From an uncultured bacterium (GTDB lineage: Bacteria; Patescibacteriota; Minisyncoccia; Phycocordibacterales; GWA1-40-21), in assembly GCA_903868205.1 (NCBI GenBank), contig CAIPUJ010000099.1, positions 1 to 9,623 of the forward strand: 9,623 nucleotides of DNA, in the 5' to 3' direction. Positions 1 through 6,069 of this stretch are shown piece after piece (position 1 is the first letter of the stretch; every line of letters begins with the position of its first letter). Under the pieces are notes generated by a model. The model worked only from the letters and a program-made list of their open reading frames with translations, made no database searches and was not told where the DNA came from. The translations under genes and the position numbers were made by a program.

Positions 1-1
1 C

Positions 2-138
2 CCCGGTAGTGAATTTTGGCATTGTTTTAAAAAGTTTCTATAACAAAGCTGTTTTATCCATATATTATAATAAATGGTGTTAGTAAGTAGTATGGTTTAT
101 CTATATAAAACTTTTTGATGCCAAAATCTACTACCGGG
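2..138. repeat. long imperfect inverted repeat (giant hairpin)
   Basis: Arms 2-22 and 118-138 are complementary at 19 of 21 positions, with outer ends CCCGGTAGT and ACTACCGGG. A second paired block follows inside: AAAAAGTTT at 29-37 with AAACTTTTT at 108-116, then TATA at 39-42 with TATA at 104-107. The middle is AT-rich with no reading frame I would call. The right arm ends exactly where the TTATCCACA box begins. It could be a small non-autonomous mobile element, a structured RNA or a terminator relic of an upstream gene. No transposase ends or target duplication can be recognised. Confidence 0.7.
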
Positions 139-178
139 TTATCCACACTTGCAACATTTTATCTATAGATGTTATAAT
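139..178 (+). promoter_or_regulatory. promoter with adjacent TTATCCACA (DnaA-box-like) motif
   Basis: A TTATCCACA box (139-147) is followed after 1 nt by a -35 element TTGCAA (149-154), an 18-nt spacer and a perfect -10 TATAAT (173-178). The start of transcription would be near 185, giving a leader of about 24 nt before the ATG at 209. The box matches the classical DnaA-box consensus, but its role here is unknown. Confidence 0.75.
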
Positions 179-208
179 GTATCAATAATTATTAATTATC
201 TATAATCT

Positions 209-1969
209 ATGGAAGATACAAACAAAAAAACAAAAAAAATCTTAAGTATTCTTCTCGTTATTTTTATAGTTTTTGCTCTTGGTTTTTTAGCTTGGAGTTC
301 TAGAGTAACAATAAAAAAGTTTTTTGGTTTTGCTACAGTTTATGATTCCGTTGCTGGTGCTGCTTTCACTGCTGGTTTAGTTACAGATTCAGGTAGCTAC
401 GCTTGGGGAGAGGCTGTCGGTTGGATAGATTTTTCTTCATCTGAGAATAATCCAGTGGTAGTAGCTGATAATGCATTGTGGGGCTACGCTTATGGAGAAA
501 ATATTGGTTGGATTTCTCTGAACTGCCATAATGGACAGATGTCTTCAACCACTTGTACTTATGATTATAAAGTTACAAATGATGGCAGTGGTAAATTGTC
601 TGGTTACGCTTACGGAGAAAATGTAGGCTGGATACATTTTGGTACCACAGCCTCTGATAGACCTTATGGTGTTAATATAACAGACGGAGATTTTTTTGGC
701 TTTGCTTACGGAGAAAACATTGGCTGGGTTTCGTTTAATGCATTAAGTAGCAGTAGCTCAATACCATATAAGGTTTCAACAAATTGGATACCAAAAGAAT
801 GCAGCAACGGACTTGATGACGATGGTGATGGAAAAATAGATTTAGAAGATTCCGGGTGTCAAAATGGTGGTATAGTAGAAAAAACGACTACTGGCGGTAT
901 ACCTGTCAAATCGCATGTTATAGAAATTTTAAATTTAAGTAGCGGTACACAGTGGATAACAGGGAGCACATACACAATCAAGTGGTCATTACCAGAAGCC
1001 ACAACCACAGACACATTCGTATATATGACAGGTGGTGGTTATGAAGAAAATAGAGTGGTTGCTATGGCAAGTAGTACAGATTTATCTATGGAATATTATG
1101 TTACAGATGAAGATCTCCCAAAGACAGAAGGTGTTAGTTGGAAAGTCGCTGTTTGTACTGGTGAAATAGTCGGTTCAAACACAGACAATTGTGGATTCTC
1201 TGGAGACTTATATGTAAACTCTTCTGGTAAGGCTGTTGCTCCTGTAGACAGTGTGGTTGGTGATGAAACTCCAGCTAGTTCTACAACAAACACAACAAGC
1301 GGTAAGGGTGAAGATAAACCAGTTGAGCTTGCTCCTATAGAAACAGTTACATTACCCGTTATCAGGGTTGAGCCTTTAGCTCCACTAAAAGAACTTCCAA
1401 AATTTGGTGGTGAAGATAAAGATTCATTTACATTTGTTCCACAAATAAGAGCATTTATTTTAAGTCCGTTCCCAGACGCATTTGAAAGGAGCTTAAATAA
1501 ATTCCCTAAATTAAAATCATTCCTCTCATCTATAGGTTTTAATAAAGAGCAGGATATTATAAGAGTAAATGTAGAACCTTTATTATTACCAACAAACATG
1601 GAGTCTGTTCCTGAAGGTTTGTTTATTGTTACCAATGGAGAGAGAAACATTAGAACATACTTGGCGGGGGATCAAGATCATAAGGTTGCACAACTTACTC
1701 GTGTGGCTTCTGGTACACCAATATCTATTTCTTTGTTGACAGATAAAGATGTTGTCGGTGAATGGGATGGTCAAAAAATATCTTTCGATACCAAAGATGG
1801 CAAGGCCGTAATACAGTTTGTTTCTGGTACTCCTGGTAGATATGTTCTTACAACGCCAGAATCACCATTACCATTAGCAGTAGAAGTCTTTGAAATATCA
1901 AAACCTAGTGAGCAACCAAATACAGGATCTGGTCCTGGAAATTGGTTTACAAGGTTATTTGGTCGTTAG
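209..1969 (+). CDS. membrane-anchored surface protein with GYAYGENIGWI-type repeats
   Basis: The product has 586 aa. A basic N-terminus is followed by a transmembrane segment (about residues 9-30) with no obvious cleavage site, so it is probably membrane-anchored and faces outward. Four copies of an aromatic motif follow, at about 65-75, 92-104, 132-144 and 164-176 (for example GYAYGENIGWISL). A calcium-loop-like stretch NGLDDDGDGKIDLEDSGC lies at 200-217. An Ig-like segment with TGSTYTIKW (251-259) resembles domains of Ser/Thr-rich cell-wall proteins. Proline/threonine-rich linkers (345-400), a second beta-rich region (about 450-565) and a short tail GNWFTRLFGR complete it. I do not know its function; adhesion or envelope structure is an inference. 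It is the first gene of a two-gene unit, 43 nt ahead of the next. The leader has no Shine-Dalgarno motif and the first codons are A-rich. Confidence 0.85.
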   Translation: MEDTNKKTKKILSILLVIFIVFALGFLAWSSRVTIKKFFGFATVYDSVAGAAFTAGLVTDSGSYAWGEAVGWIDFSSSENNPVVVADNALWGYAYGENIGWISLNCHNGQMSSTTCTYDYKVTNDGSGKLSGYAYGENVGWIHFGTTASDRPYGVNITDGDFFGFAYGENIGWVSFNALSSSSSIPYKVSTNWIPKECSNGLDDDGDGKIDLEDSGCQNGGIVEKTTTGGIPVKSHVIEILNLSSGTQWITGSTYTIKWSLPEATTTDTFVYMTGGGYEENRVVAMASSTDLSMEYYVTDEDLPKTEGVSWKVAVCTGEIVGSNTDNCGFSGDLYVNSSGKAVAPVDSVVGDETPASSTTNTTSGKGEDKPVELAPIETVTLPVIRVEPLAPLKELPKFGGEDKDSFTFVPQIRAFILSPFPDAFERSLNKFPKLKSFLSSIGFNKEQDIIRVNVEPLLLPTNMESVPEGLFIVTNGERNIRTYLAGDQDHKVAQLTRVASGTPISISLLTDKDVVGEWDGQKISFDTKDGKAVIQFVSGTPGRYVLTTPESPLPLAVEVFEISKPSEQPNTGSGPGNWFTRLFGR

Positions 1970-2012
1970 TGTCGTGAATTATTATTAGTTAATTATTAAT
2001 TTAAATAAAAAC

Positions 2013-2423
2013 ATGGAAGAACAAAATACAAAAAAACCATTGATTGTGTCTGGTATCTTAGACAAGACACGTATGGTTACAAATATTCTTTTAATAGTGT
2101 TGGTTTCAGGAAATATTTTCTTTGGTATTCAATATAGTGCGAATATTAAATTACAAGCAGATTCACAAAAAGAAGAAACAACAAATAGTATTCAGGTTTC
2201 TCGTTTCCTCAAGCTTTTTGTGGATGTTGTTTTGAACAACGAAGCTGGCAAGACAATTTCTTATGATGATCGTTTGAAATTAGAAAACGACATAAGACAA
2301 ATCAAAGACGCTGATCTTACAAAACAATGGGATGCTTTCGTAGCAAGCAAAGATGCTAAAGCAGGTCAAGAAAACGCTGTGAAGCTCATGAAGATGCTCA
2401 CAAACAAATTAATTTTAAACTAA
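2013..2423 (+). CDS. small single-pass membrane protein, unknown function
   Basis: The product has 136 aa. A short cytoplasmic-type N-terminus with several lysines leads into one hydrophobic helix (about residues 22-40). A hydrophilic, mostly helical domain follows, with many K, D and Q residues and the core TISYDDRLKLENDIRQIKD (81-99). I recognise no family. It follows the repeat protein after 43 nt in the same direction, with no promoter visible between them and a strong terminator after it, so the two are probably co-transcribed. The ATG has no Shine-Dalgarno motif upstream. The ATGGAAGA start and A-rich early codons resemble those of the preceding gene. A role as partner or assembly factor for the larger surface protein is only a guess from position. 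Confidence 0.8.
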   Translation: MEEQNTKKPLIVSGILDKTRMVTNILLIVLVSGNIFFGIQYSANIKLQADSQKEETTNSIQVSRFLKLFVDVVLNNEAGKTISYDDRLKLENDIRQIKDADLTKQWDAFVASKDAKAGQENAVKLMKMLTNKLILN

Positions 2424-2486
2424 TTTAAGTTTTTAAATTAATAAAATTAATTGATTGGTAATTTCACGACTTCCATTCAAATTTAT

Positions 2487-2519
2487 AAAACAGACCAAGG
2501 TGGAACCTTGGTCTGTTTT
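2487..2519. terminator. bidirectional intrinsic terminator
   Basis: A perfect 14-bp stem, AAAACAGACCAAGG (2487-2500) with CCTTGGTCTGTTTT (2506-2519), closes the loop TGGAA. The T run on one side and A run on the other would let it stop transcription in both directions. The inner hairpin looks like a diverged copy of the 19-nt palindrome flanking the transposase: two base pairs are changed on both sides so that pairing is kept, plus one loop change. Confidence 0.85.
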
Positions 2520-2545
2520 GTTCTAGTCATTCTATATGCTAAATC

Positions 2546-2580
2546 CTAAAACCCCCTTACTTCACGGTATGGGATTTTAG
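2546..2580. repeat. imperfect hairpin in intergenic region
   Basis: CTAAAACCCC (2546-2555) pairs with GGGATTTTAG (2571-2580) with one C-A mismatch, around a 15-nt loop. There is no T run, so it is not a typical terminator. It lies between the terminator of the preceding unit and the left end of the transposase cassette. Its role is unknown. Confidence 0.45.
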
Positions 2581-2585
2581 TTACC

Positions 2586-2645
2586 TGTGGATAACTCCGT
2601 CAAGGCTCCACCTTGACTAAAAGGTCAAGGTGGAGCCTTGACGGA
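2586..2645. repeat. left end of RAYT cassette: inverted TTATCCACA box plus paired REP hairpin
   Basis: TGTGGATAA (2586-2594, the reverse of TTATCCACA) is followed by a perfect 22-bp inverted repeat, 2596-2617 with 2624-2645, separated by the 6 nt TAAAAG. Each arm is itself built on a 19-nt near-palindrome, GTCAAGGCTCCACCTTGAC (2599-2617) and its reverse complement (2624-2642). The DNA can therefore fold either as two small hairpins or as one long cruciform. This is the layout of paired REP units (BIME-like) served by RAYT transposases. Confidence 0.85.
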
Positions 2646-2661
2646 AGAATTCTTACAAAAA

Positions 2662-2691
2662 TAGACTTTTATATATCATTTGGTTTATAAT
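2662..2691 (+). promoter_or_regulatory. promoter of the RAYT gene
   Basis: A weak -35 TAGACT (2662-2667), an 18-nt spacer and a perfect -10 TATAAT (2686-2691) predict a start of transcription near 2698. That is only a few bases before the ATG at 2701, so the message would be essentially leaderless. The -10 lies downstream of a possible TTG codon at 2680, which argues against starting the protein there. Confidence 0.65.
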
Positions 2692-2700
2692 GTATTTCAA

Positions 2701-3360
2701 ATGCAAAGATCTATAGTTTTTTCTGAGGGAGAATATTACCACATCTATAATAGAGGAATAGAAAAAAGAGATGTTTTTATGGATAAGGCAGATTATAATC
2801 GTTTTATTTTGTCTCTGTACCTTATAAATAATAAGGGAGTCTTACATGTACAGAAAGATAAGGACCTAGGTTTTTCTGGTCAAGGTGGAGCCTTGACCGC
2901 TGTGGATATTGGAGCTTATTGTCTAATGCCAAACCACTTTCATTTACTTATTAAATGTAAAAATGAGAAAGGTATAACTAATTTTATGCACAGGCTTACA
3001 ACAGCCTACACCATGTATTTTAATAAGAGATATGAGAGAGTTGGCCCCTTGTTTCAAGGAACATTTAAAGCAGAGCATGCAAATTCTGATGAATATTTAA
3101 AGTACTTGTTTTCATATATACATTTAAATCCAATCAAGTTGATTGATCCGCTATGGAAAGAAAATGGAATAGGGGATGTTGAAAAAGCTCAATCTTTTCT
3201 AGATGAGTATACTTATTCCAGTTATTTGGATTATTCTTCTGATTTCAATAGGAAAGTTTCCGTGTTGTTGGATAAGGGGGCTTTTCCAGAGTATTTTTCT
3301 TCTAAGGAAGAATTTTTGTCTAATATAAATGAGTGGTTATCTTTTGATAAGACGGAATAG
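2701..3360 (+). CDS. REP-associated tyrosine transposase (RAYT, Y1 HUH family)
   Basis: The product has 219 aa. Y1 transposases of the IS200/IS605-related RAYT group cut and join single-stranded DNA at REP hairpins. The N-terminus carries YYHIYNRGIEKRDVF (12-26). The metal-binding HUH motif is PNHFHLL (77-83, H79 and H81). The helix expected to hold the nucleophilic tyrosine is TTAYTMYFNKRYERVGPLFQ (100-119); Y103, Y106 and Y111 are candidates. The family-typical YLFSYIHLNPIK stretch follows (135-146). The ATG at 2701 is preferred over the TTG at 2680 because the -10 box lies between them. The gene is flanked by paired hairpins at 2586-2645 and 3373-3431, its likely substrates. A 19-nt copy of the same palindrome sits in frame at 2879-2897 and encodes GQGGALT (60-66), between two conserved parts of the fold. 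All motifs are present, so the enzyme may be active. RAYTs are usually single-copy, domesticated-looking genes. Confidence 0.92.
   Translation: MQRSIVFSEGEYYHIYNRGIEKRDVFMDKADYNRFILSLYLINNKGVLHVQKDKDLGFSGQGGALTAVDIGAYCLMPNHFHLLIKCKNEKGITNFMHRLTTAYTMYFNKRYERVGPLFQGTFKAEHANSDEYLKYLFSYIHLNPIKLIDPLWKENGIGDVEKAQSFLDEYTYSSYLDYSSDFNRKVSVLLDKGAFPEYFSSKEEFLSNINEWLSFDKTE
2879..2897. repeat. REP palindrome embedded in the RAYT coding sequence
   Basis: GTCAAGGTGGAGCCTTGAC is identical to the 19-nt unit of the flanking hairpins. With its neighbouring G and C the stem is 8 bp around TGGAG. It is read in frame as GQGGALT and keeps the transposase open. It lies at a point where related proteins have only a variable connection before the strand leading to the HUH motif. 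Confidence 0.9.
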
Positions 3361-3372
3361 TTTATTTAACTC

Positions 3373-3431
3373 TCGTCAAGGTGGAGCCTTGACTAACGAG
3401 TCAAGGCTCCACCTTGACGAAGTTATCCACA
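3373..3431. repeat. right end of RAYT cassette: paired REP hairpin plus TTATCCACA box
   Basis: A perfect 21-bp inverted repeat, 3373-3393 with 3400-3420, is separated by TAACGA. It contains GTCAAGGTGGAGCCTTGAC (3375-3393) and its reverse complement (3400-3418), in the opposite internal order to the left end. TTATCCACA follows at 3423-3431. Read on the opposite strand, the outermost 20 nt match the left end of the cassette at 19 of 20 positions (consensus TGTGGATAACTYCGTCAAGG). Confidence 0.88.
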
Positions 3432-3462
3432 GTTTGGTTATTTGAAGATGGGGTGATAAAAT
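3423..3462 (+). promoter_or_regulatory. promoter of the lamin-tail protein with adjacent TTATCCACA box
   Basis: The TTATCCACA box (3423-3431) lies 2 nt before a weak -35 TTGGTT (3434-3439). A 17-nt spacer leads to TAAAAT (3457-3462). Transcription would begin near 3469, about 5 nt before the ATG at 3474. The layout repeats that of the promoters at 139 and 9458. Confidence 0.55.
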
Positions 3463-3473
3463 AATTTCTGAAA

Positions 3474-5018
3474 ATGTTTTTGAAATTTTCGATGGGTAAA
3501 ATTTTATTTACGACGGCCATAATGACCGCCTTTTTTCTTGCTCCTTTTGCTGTTGGTACAGCTTTTGCTTCATTACAGATAACAGAAATCTTATATGATG
3601 CACAAGGTGATGATACTGGCAGGGAATGGATTGAAATATTTAATCCAGGGTGCGAAGATGTAGATCTTACAAAAATAAAGTTTTCTGAGGGTGGTAGTAG
3701 TCATGGCATAGGTACTACAACAGAAAAAGTTTTTAATTCTATGAGTTATGCTGTTTTGGCTGATAATCCCACTAAATTTAAAATTGATTTTCCCACTTAT
3801 GATGGATTACTTTTTGACAGTACCTTTTCTCTTAATAATACTGGAGAAAGACTTTCTTTGGTGATGACGGACGATACAGAAATAGATTTTGTTAATTATA
3901 CTAAGCCAGATGGTTTAGTTGTTGATGGCAGATCACTTCAGAAGATTGGTGGTTTGTGGGTTTTAGGCACATCAACCCCCGGTGTAGAAAATGCTGCAGT
4001 AAGTAATCTCGAGTGTATTGTCCCATTGATTATTCCTCCTGACCCCATCACACCACCCGTAGCCTCTACGACGCAGGCTACGAGCACCACACAGGCTTCT
4101 ACGAGTACAAATGCGACTACAAGTACTCAAATAATTACAAAGACTGTTATTAAATATGTTTCATTACACTCGAGCTCAGAAGATTTAAGTGATTATTCTG
4201 GCACTACCAAACTTGAGATATCTGCTGGTAGGGAAAGAGTAGGATACACCGGAACACCAATAAAATTTTCTGCAAAAAATAATACATCTAAATATTCTAA
4301 TTGTTCGTATTCTTGGGTATACGGTGATGGAACAAAAGATACTGGGCAAAGCGTTTCTCATGCTTATAAATTTCACGGAGATTACAATATTATATTAAAT
4401 GCAATTTGCGGTAGCGAGAGTGCTGTTTCAAGAACTAAAATAAAGATACTGAAGCCAGAAGTTAATTTTAACCTTATTCCTAGCGGTGATTTAGAAGTGT
4501 CTAATTTTGGTAAAACAGAGATTAATATAGGAGATTGGGTATTACAAAGTTCTTCCACTAAGTTTGTTTTTCCTGAAGATACTATTATTTCCGCCAATGG
4601 GAAAATGATTTTGTCTAAAGAATATTCAAAGATTAATGCAGCGCCAATATCTTTATTAGATCCATCTCAGGATACCGTTTTTTCTTTAGAAAATAATAGG
4701 GAGGAGATAACAGTATCAACTAGTACTAAAATTGTTAGTGTCGAGGTATCAAAAGAAGAGGCAGAAAAGTTTGCTGTAGTATTTTTGCAGAATAATAAAA
4801 AAGAAAACTCCGGGTCTTTTGCTGTGGCAAAAACACAAGCAAGTCCTATTAATAATCAGGATACAAAAGGCCAAGTATCTTCTACTAAATCTTCTGGTGT
4901 GGCCACAGTATTAGAATCAACAAAAAGTCCAGAAACAAAAGGTTTTTGGAGAAATCTCTTTGGTTTACCAGCCAAAGGAATAAAGGCTCTGGCTAAGGTT
5001 TTTTATGAAGTAGAATAG
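3474..5018 (+). CDS. secreted lamin-tail (LTD) and PKD domain protein
   Basis: The product has 514 aa. A signal peptide (1-32) has a likely cut after AFA. A lamin-tail-type beta-sandwich follows (about 33-175), opening with SLQITEILYDAQGDDTGREW and carrying the WIEIFNP motif (52-58). A Ser/Thr/Ala-rich linker (about 196-222) leads to a PKD-like domain (about 250-327) with WVYGDGTKDTG and VSHAYKFHGDYNI. A second, shorter lamin-tail-like region follows (about 330-405, ISANGKMILSKEY), then a low-complexity stretch and a C-terminus with GFWRNLFG (490-497). Lamin-tail domains in bacteria occur in exported proteins and are thought to bind ligands or anchor other proteins; no enzymatic motif is visible here. 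The ATG at 3492 (MGKILF) is an alternative start. The gene stands alone between the RAYT cassette and a small ORF. Confidence 0.85.
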   Translation: MFLKFSMGKILFTTAIMTAFFLAPFAVGTAFASLQITEILYDAQGDDTGREWIEIFNPGCEDVDLTKIKFSEGGSSHGIGTTTEKVFNSMSYAVLADNPTKFKIDFPTYDGLLFDSTFSLNNTGERLSLVMTDDTEIDFVNYTKPDGLVVDGRSLQKIGGLWVLGTSTPGVENAAVSNLECIVPLIIPPDPITPPVASTTQATSTTQASTSTNATTSTQIITKTVIKYVSLHSSSEDLSDYSGTTKLEISAGRERVGYTGTPIKFSAKNNTSKYSNCSYSWVYGDGTKDTGQSVSHAYKFHGDYNIILNAICGSESAVSRTKIKILKPEVNFNLIPSGDLEVSNFGKTEINIGDWVLQSSSTKFVFPEDTIISANGKMILSKEYSKINAAPISLLDPSQDTVFSLENNREEITVSTSTKIVSVEVSKEEAEKFAVVFLQNNKKENSGSFAVAKTQASPINNQDTKGQVSSTKSSGVATVLESTKSPETKGFWRNLFGLPAKGIKALAKVFYEVE

Positions 5019-5027
5019 TGCTATAAT
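5019..5027 (+). promoter_or_regulatory. extended -10 promoter for the 33-codon ORF
   Basis: TGC followed by a perfect TATAAT (5022-5027) forms an extended -10 element directly after the stop codon at 5018. The -35 region is only a T run. Transcription would start near 5034, about 8 nt before the ATG at 5042. Confidence 0.45.
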
Positions 5028-5041
5028 ACCTTAGTAATTTT

Positions 5042-5143
5042 ATGTTTAATAAAACCTTTTTTAAATTTCTTATTTTCTTCGTTTTAATTATCGCGGCTAG
5101 TTTTTTGATTATGACTTTTGCTAGTGGGGTGGATGTAAAATAG
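5042..5143 (+). CDS. 33-residue hydrophobic peptide, possible small membrane protein
   Basis: ATG at 5042 to TAG at 5143 gives 33 aa: MFNKTFFKF, then a hydrophobic helix (about 9-27), then ASGVDVK. It reads like a small membrane peptide or a lone signal sequence. It has a good -10 element just upstream and lies 23 nt after the lamin-tail gene. There is no Shine-Dalgarno motif. I recognise no family, and it may equally be a remnant of a longer exported protein or chance. Confidence 0.35.
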   Translation: MFNKTFFKFLIFFVLIIAASFLIMTFASGVDVK

Positions 5144-5204
5144 GGGATATTGGGTTATTAAAATAAGCCAAATTATAAAAGGTGTGGGTTACTGTATTTA
5201 TTAG

Positions 5205-5232
5205 TTGACATTATTATTATTTTTGCTAGTAT
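5205..5232 (+). promoter_or_regulatory. main promoter of the ribosomal protein block
   Basis: A perfect -35 TTGACA (5205-5210), a 16-nt spacer and an extended -10 TGC-TAGTAT (5224-5232) form the best -35/extended -10 combination in the window. That fits strong expression of ribosomal protein genes. Transcription would start near 5239, leaving a leader of about 40 nt. It shows that this block starts its own transcription at rpsS. Confidence 0.75.
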
Positions 5233-5241
5233 ACACTCTCG

Positions 5242-5255
5242 AGCTCAATAGAGCT
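5242..5255 (+). promoter_or_regulatory. small hairpin in the rpsS leader
   Basis: AGCTC (5242-5246) pairs with GAGCT (5251-5255) around AATA, immediately after the predicted transcription start. It could stabilise the 5' end of the message or be part of a feedback site. It is too short to assign to any known ribosomal protein leader class. Confidence 0.35.
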
Positions 5256-5280
5256 TATTTGTTTTGATAATATAAAAAAT

Positions 5281-5622
5281 ATGGCGAGATCACTTAAAAA
5301 AGGACCTTACGTAGATGAAAATTTACTTAAAAAAATAGAAGGAAAGAAACCAGTTGAAACTGGGGTTATTAAGACTTGGTCTAGAAGAAGTCAAATTTCA
5401 CCTGAAATGGTAGGTTTTAATTTTGGAGTACATAACGGCAGAGCACATATAGAAGTACTTGTTACAGAAGATATGGTTGGCCACAGACTCGGAGAATTCT
5501 CACCTACAAGAAAGTTCACAAGACATGGAGGTAAGATGCAGAAAGAACTTGATATAAAAGCAAAGGAGTCAGAAATAGCAGCATCAAAAGCAGCTAAGAC
5601 TACAACCGACGCTAAAAAATAA
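5281..5622 (+). CDS. rpsS: 30S ribosomal protein S19
   Basis: The product has 113 aa. S19 binds the head of the 30S subunit with S13. The start MARSLKKGPYVDENLLKKI is canonical, and the signature region (about 61-84: VTEDMVGHRLGEFSPTRKF followed by TRHGG) is intact. The family is usually about 92 aa; the extra ~20 residues are a lysine/alanine/threonine-rich tail (AKESEIAASKAAKTTTDAKK). It is the first gene after the promoter at 5205, whereas in most bacteria rplB precedes it. The ATG follows an A-rich leader without a Shine-Dalgarno motif. The next gene starts 8 nt downstream. Confidence 0.97.
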   Translation: MARSLKKGPYVDENLLKKIEGKKPVETGVIKTWSRRSQISPEMVGFNFGVHNGRAHIEVLVTEDMVGHRLGEFSPTRKFTRHGGKMQKELDIKAKESEIAASKAAKTTTDAKK

Positions 5623-5630
5623 ATTTAAAT

Positions 5631-6065
5631 ATGATAATTGCAAAGCTAAATGATTATAGACAGTCCCCAAGAAAAGTAAGGTTAGTGGCCAACTTGATAA
5701 AGGGAAAGAAAGTTGTAGATGCACAAAACGCTCTAGACTTCATCGTAAAGAGAGCTTCAAAGCCTCTTGCTGATTTACTTGCTTCAGCTATTGCAAACGC
5801 AAAGAACAATTTTAATCTAGATGTAGAAAACCTCTACGTAAAAGAATTCAAAGTAGATGGAGGTGCTGTTTTAAAGAGAAGAATGCCAAGAGCTAGAGGT
5901 ATGGCTTATCCTATAAAGAAGAGAACAAGCCATGTTTTCATACAGCTTGATACAATAGACAACATGCCAGGCAAGAAGAACAAAGTTGCTAAGAAAGAGG
6001 TTGTAGAAGCTAAAGCAGAAAAAGTCGTTGCTAAAAAAGCTGTTAAAACAAAAAAAGTAAAATAA
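5631..6065 (+). CDS. rplV: 50S ribosomal protein L22
   Basis: The product has 144 aa. L22 binds 23S rRNA and its long beta-hairpin lines the peptide exit tunnel. The N-terminal YRQSPRKVRLVANLIKGK (9-26) and the tunnel hairpin with LKRRMPRARGMAYPIKKRTS (81-100) are clear. The globular part ends near residue 108. A lysine/alanine-rich tail of about 35 residues (from NMPGKKNKVAKKE) follows, making the protein longer than the usual ~110 aa. The spacer to rpsS is 8 nt and to rpsC 4 nt. There is no Shine-Dalgarno motif in either, so translational coupling or SD-independent starts are likely. Confidence 0.97.
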   Translation: MIIAKLNDYRQSPRKVRLVANLIKGKKVVDAQNALDFIVKRASKPLADLLASAIANAKNNFNLDVENLYVKEFKVDGGAVLKRRMPRARGMAYPIKKRTSHVFIQLDTIDNMPGKKNKVAKKEVVEAKAEKVVAKKAVKTKKVK

Positions 6066-6069
6066 TATT

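Noticed and set aside
2680..2700. TTG start giving a 226-aa RAYT
   Set aside because: The perfect -10 TATAAT at 2686-2691 lies inside this extension and the family start fits the ATG at 2701.
5144..5180. Hairpin GGGTTATT/AATAAGCC as terminator of the lamin-tail unit
   Set aside because: It has a mismatch, a two-base loop and no T run, so it is too weak to call.
4168..5246. CTCGAGCTC present both in the lamin-tail gene and in the rpsS leader
   Set aside because: One copy is coding, the match is a short self-complementary string, and the flanks do not match; treated as chance.
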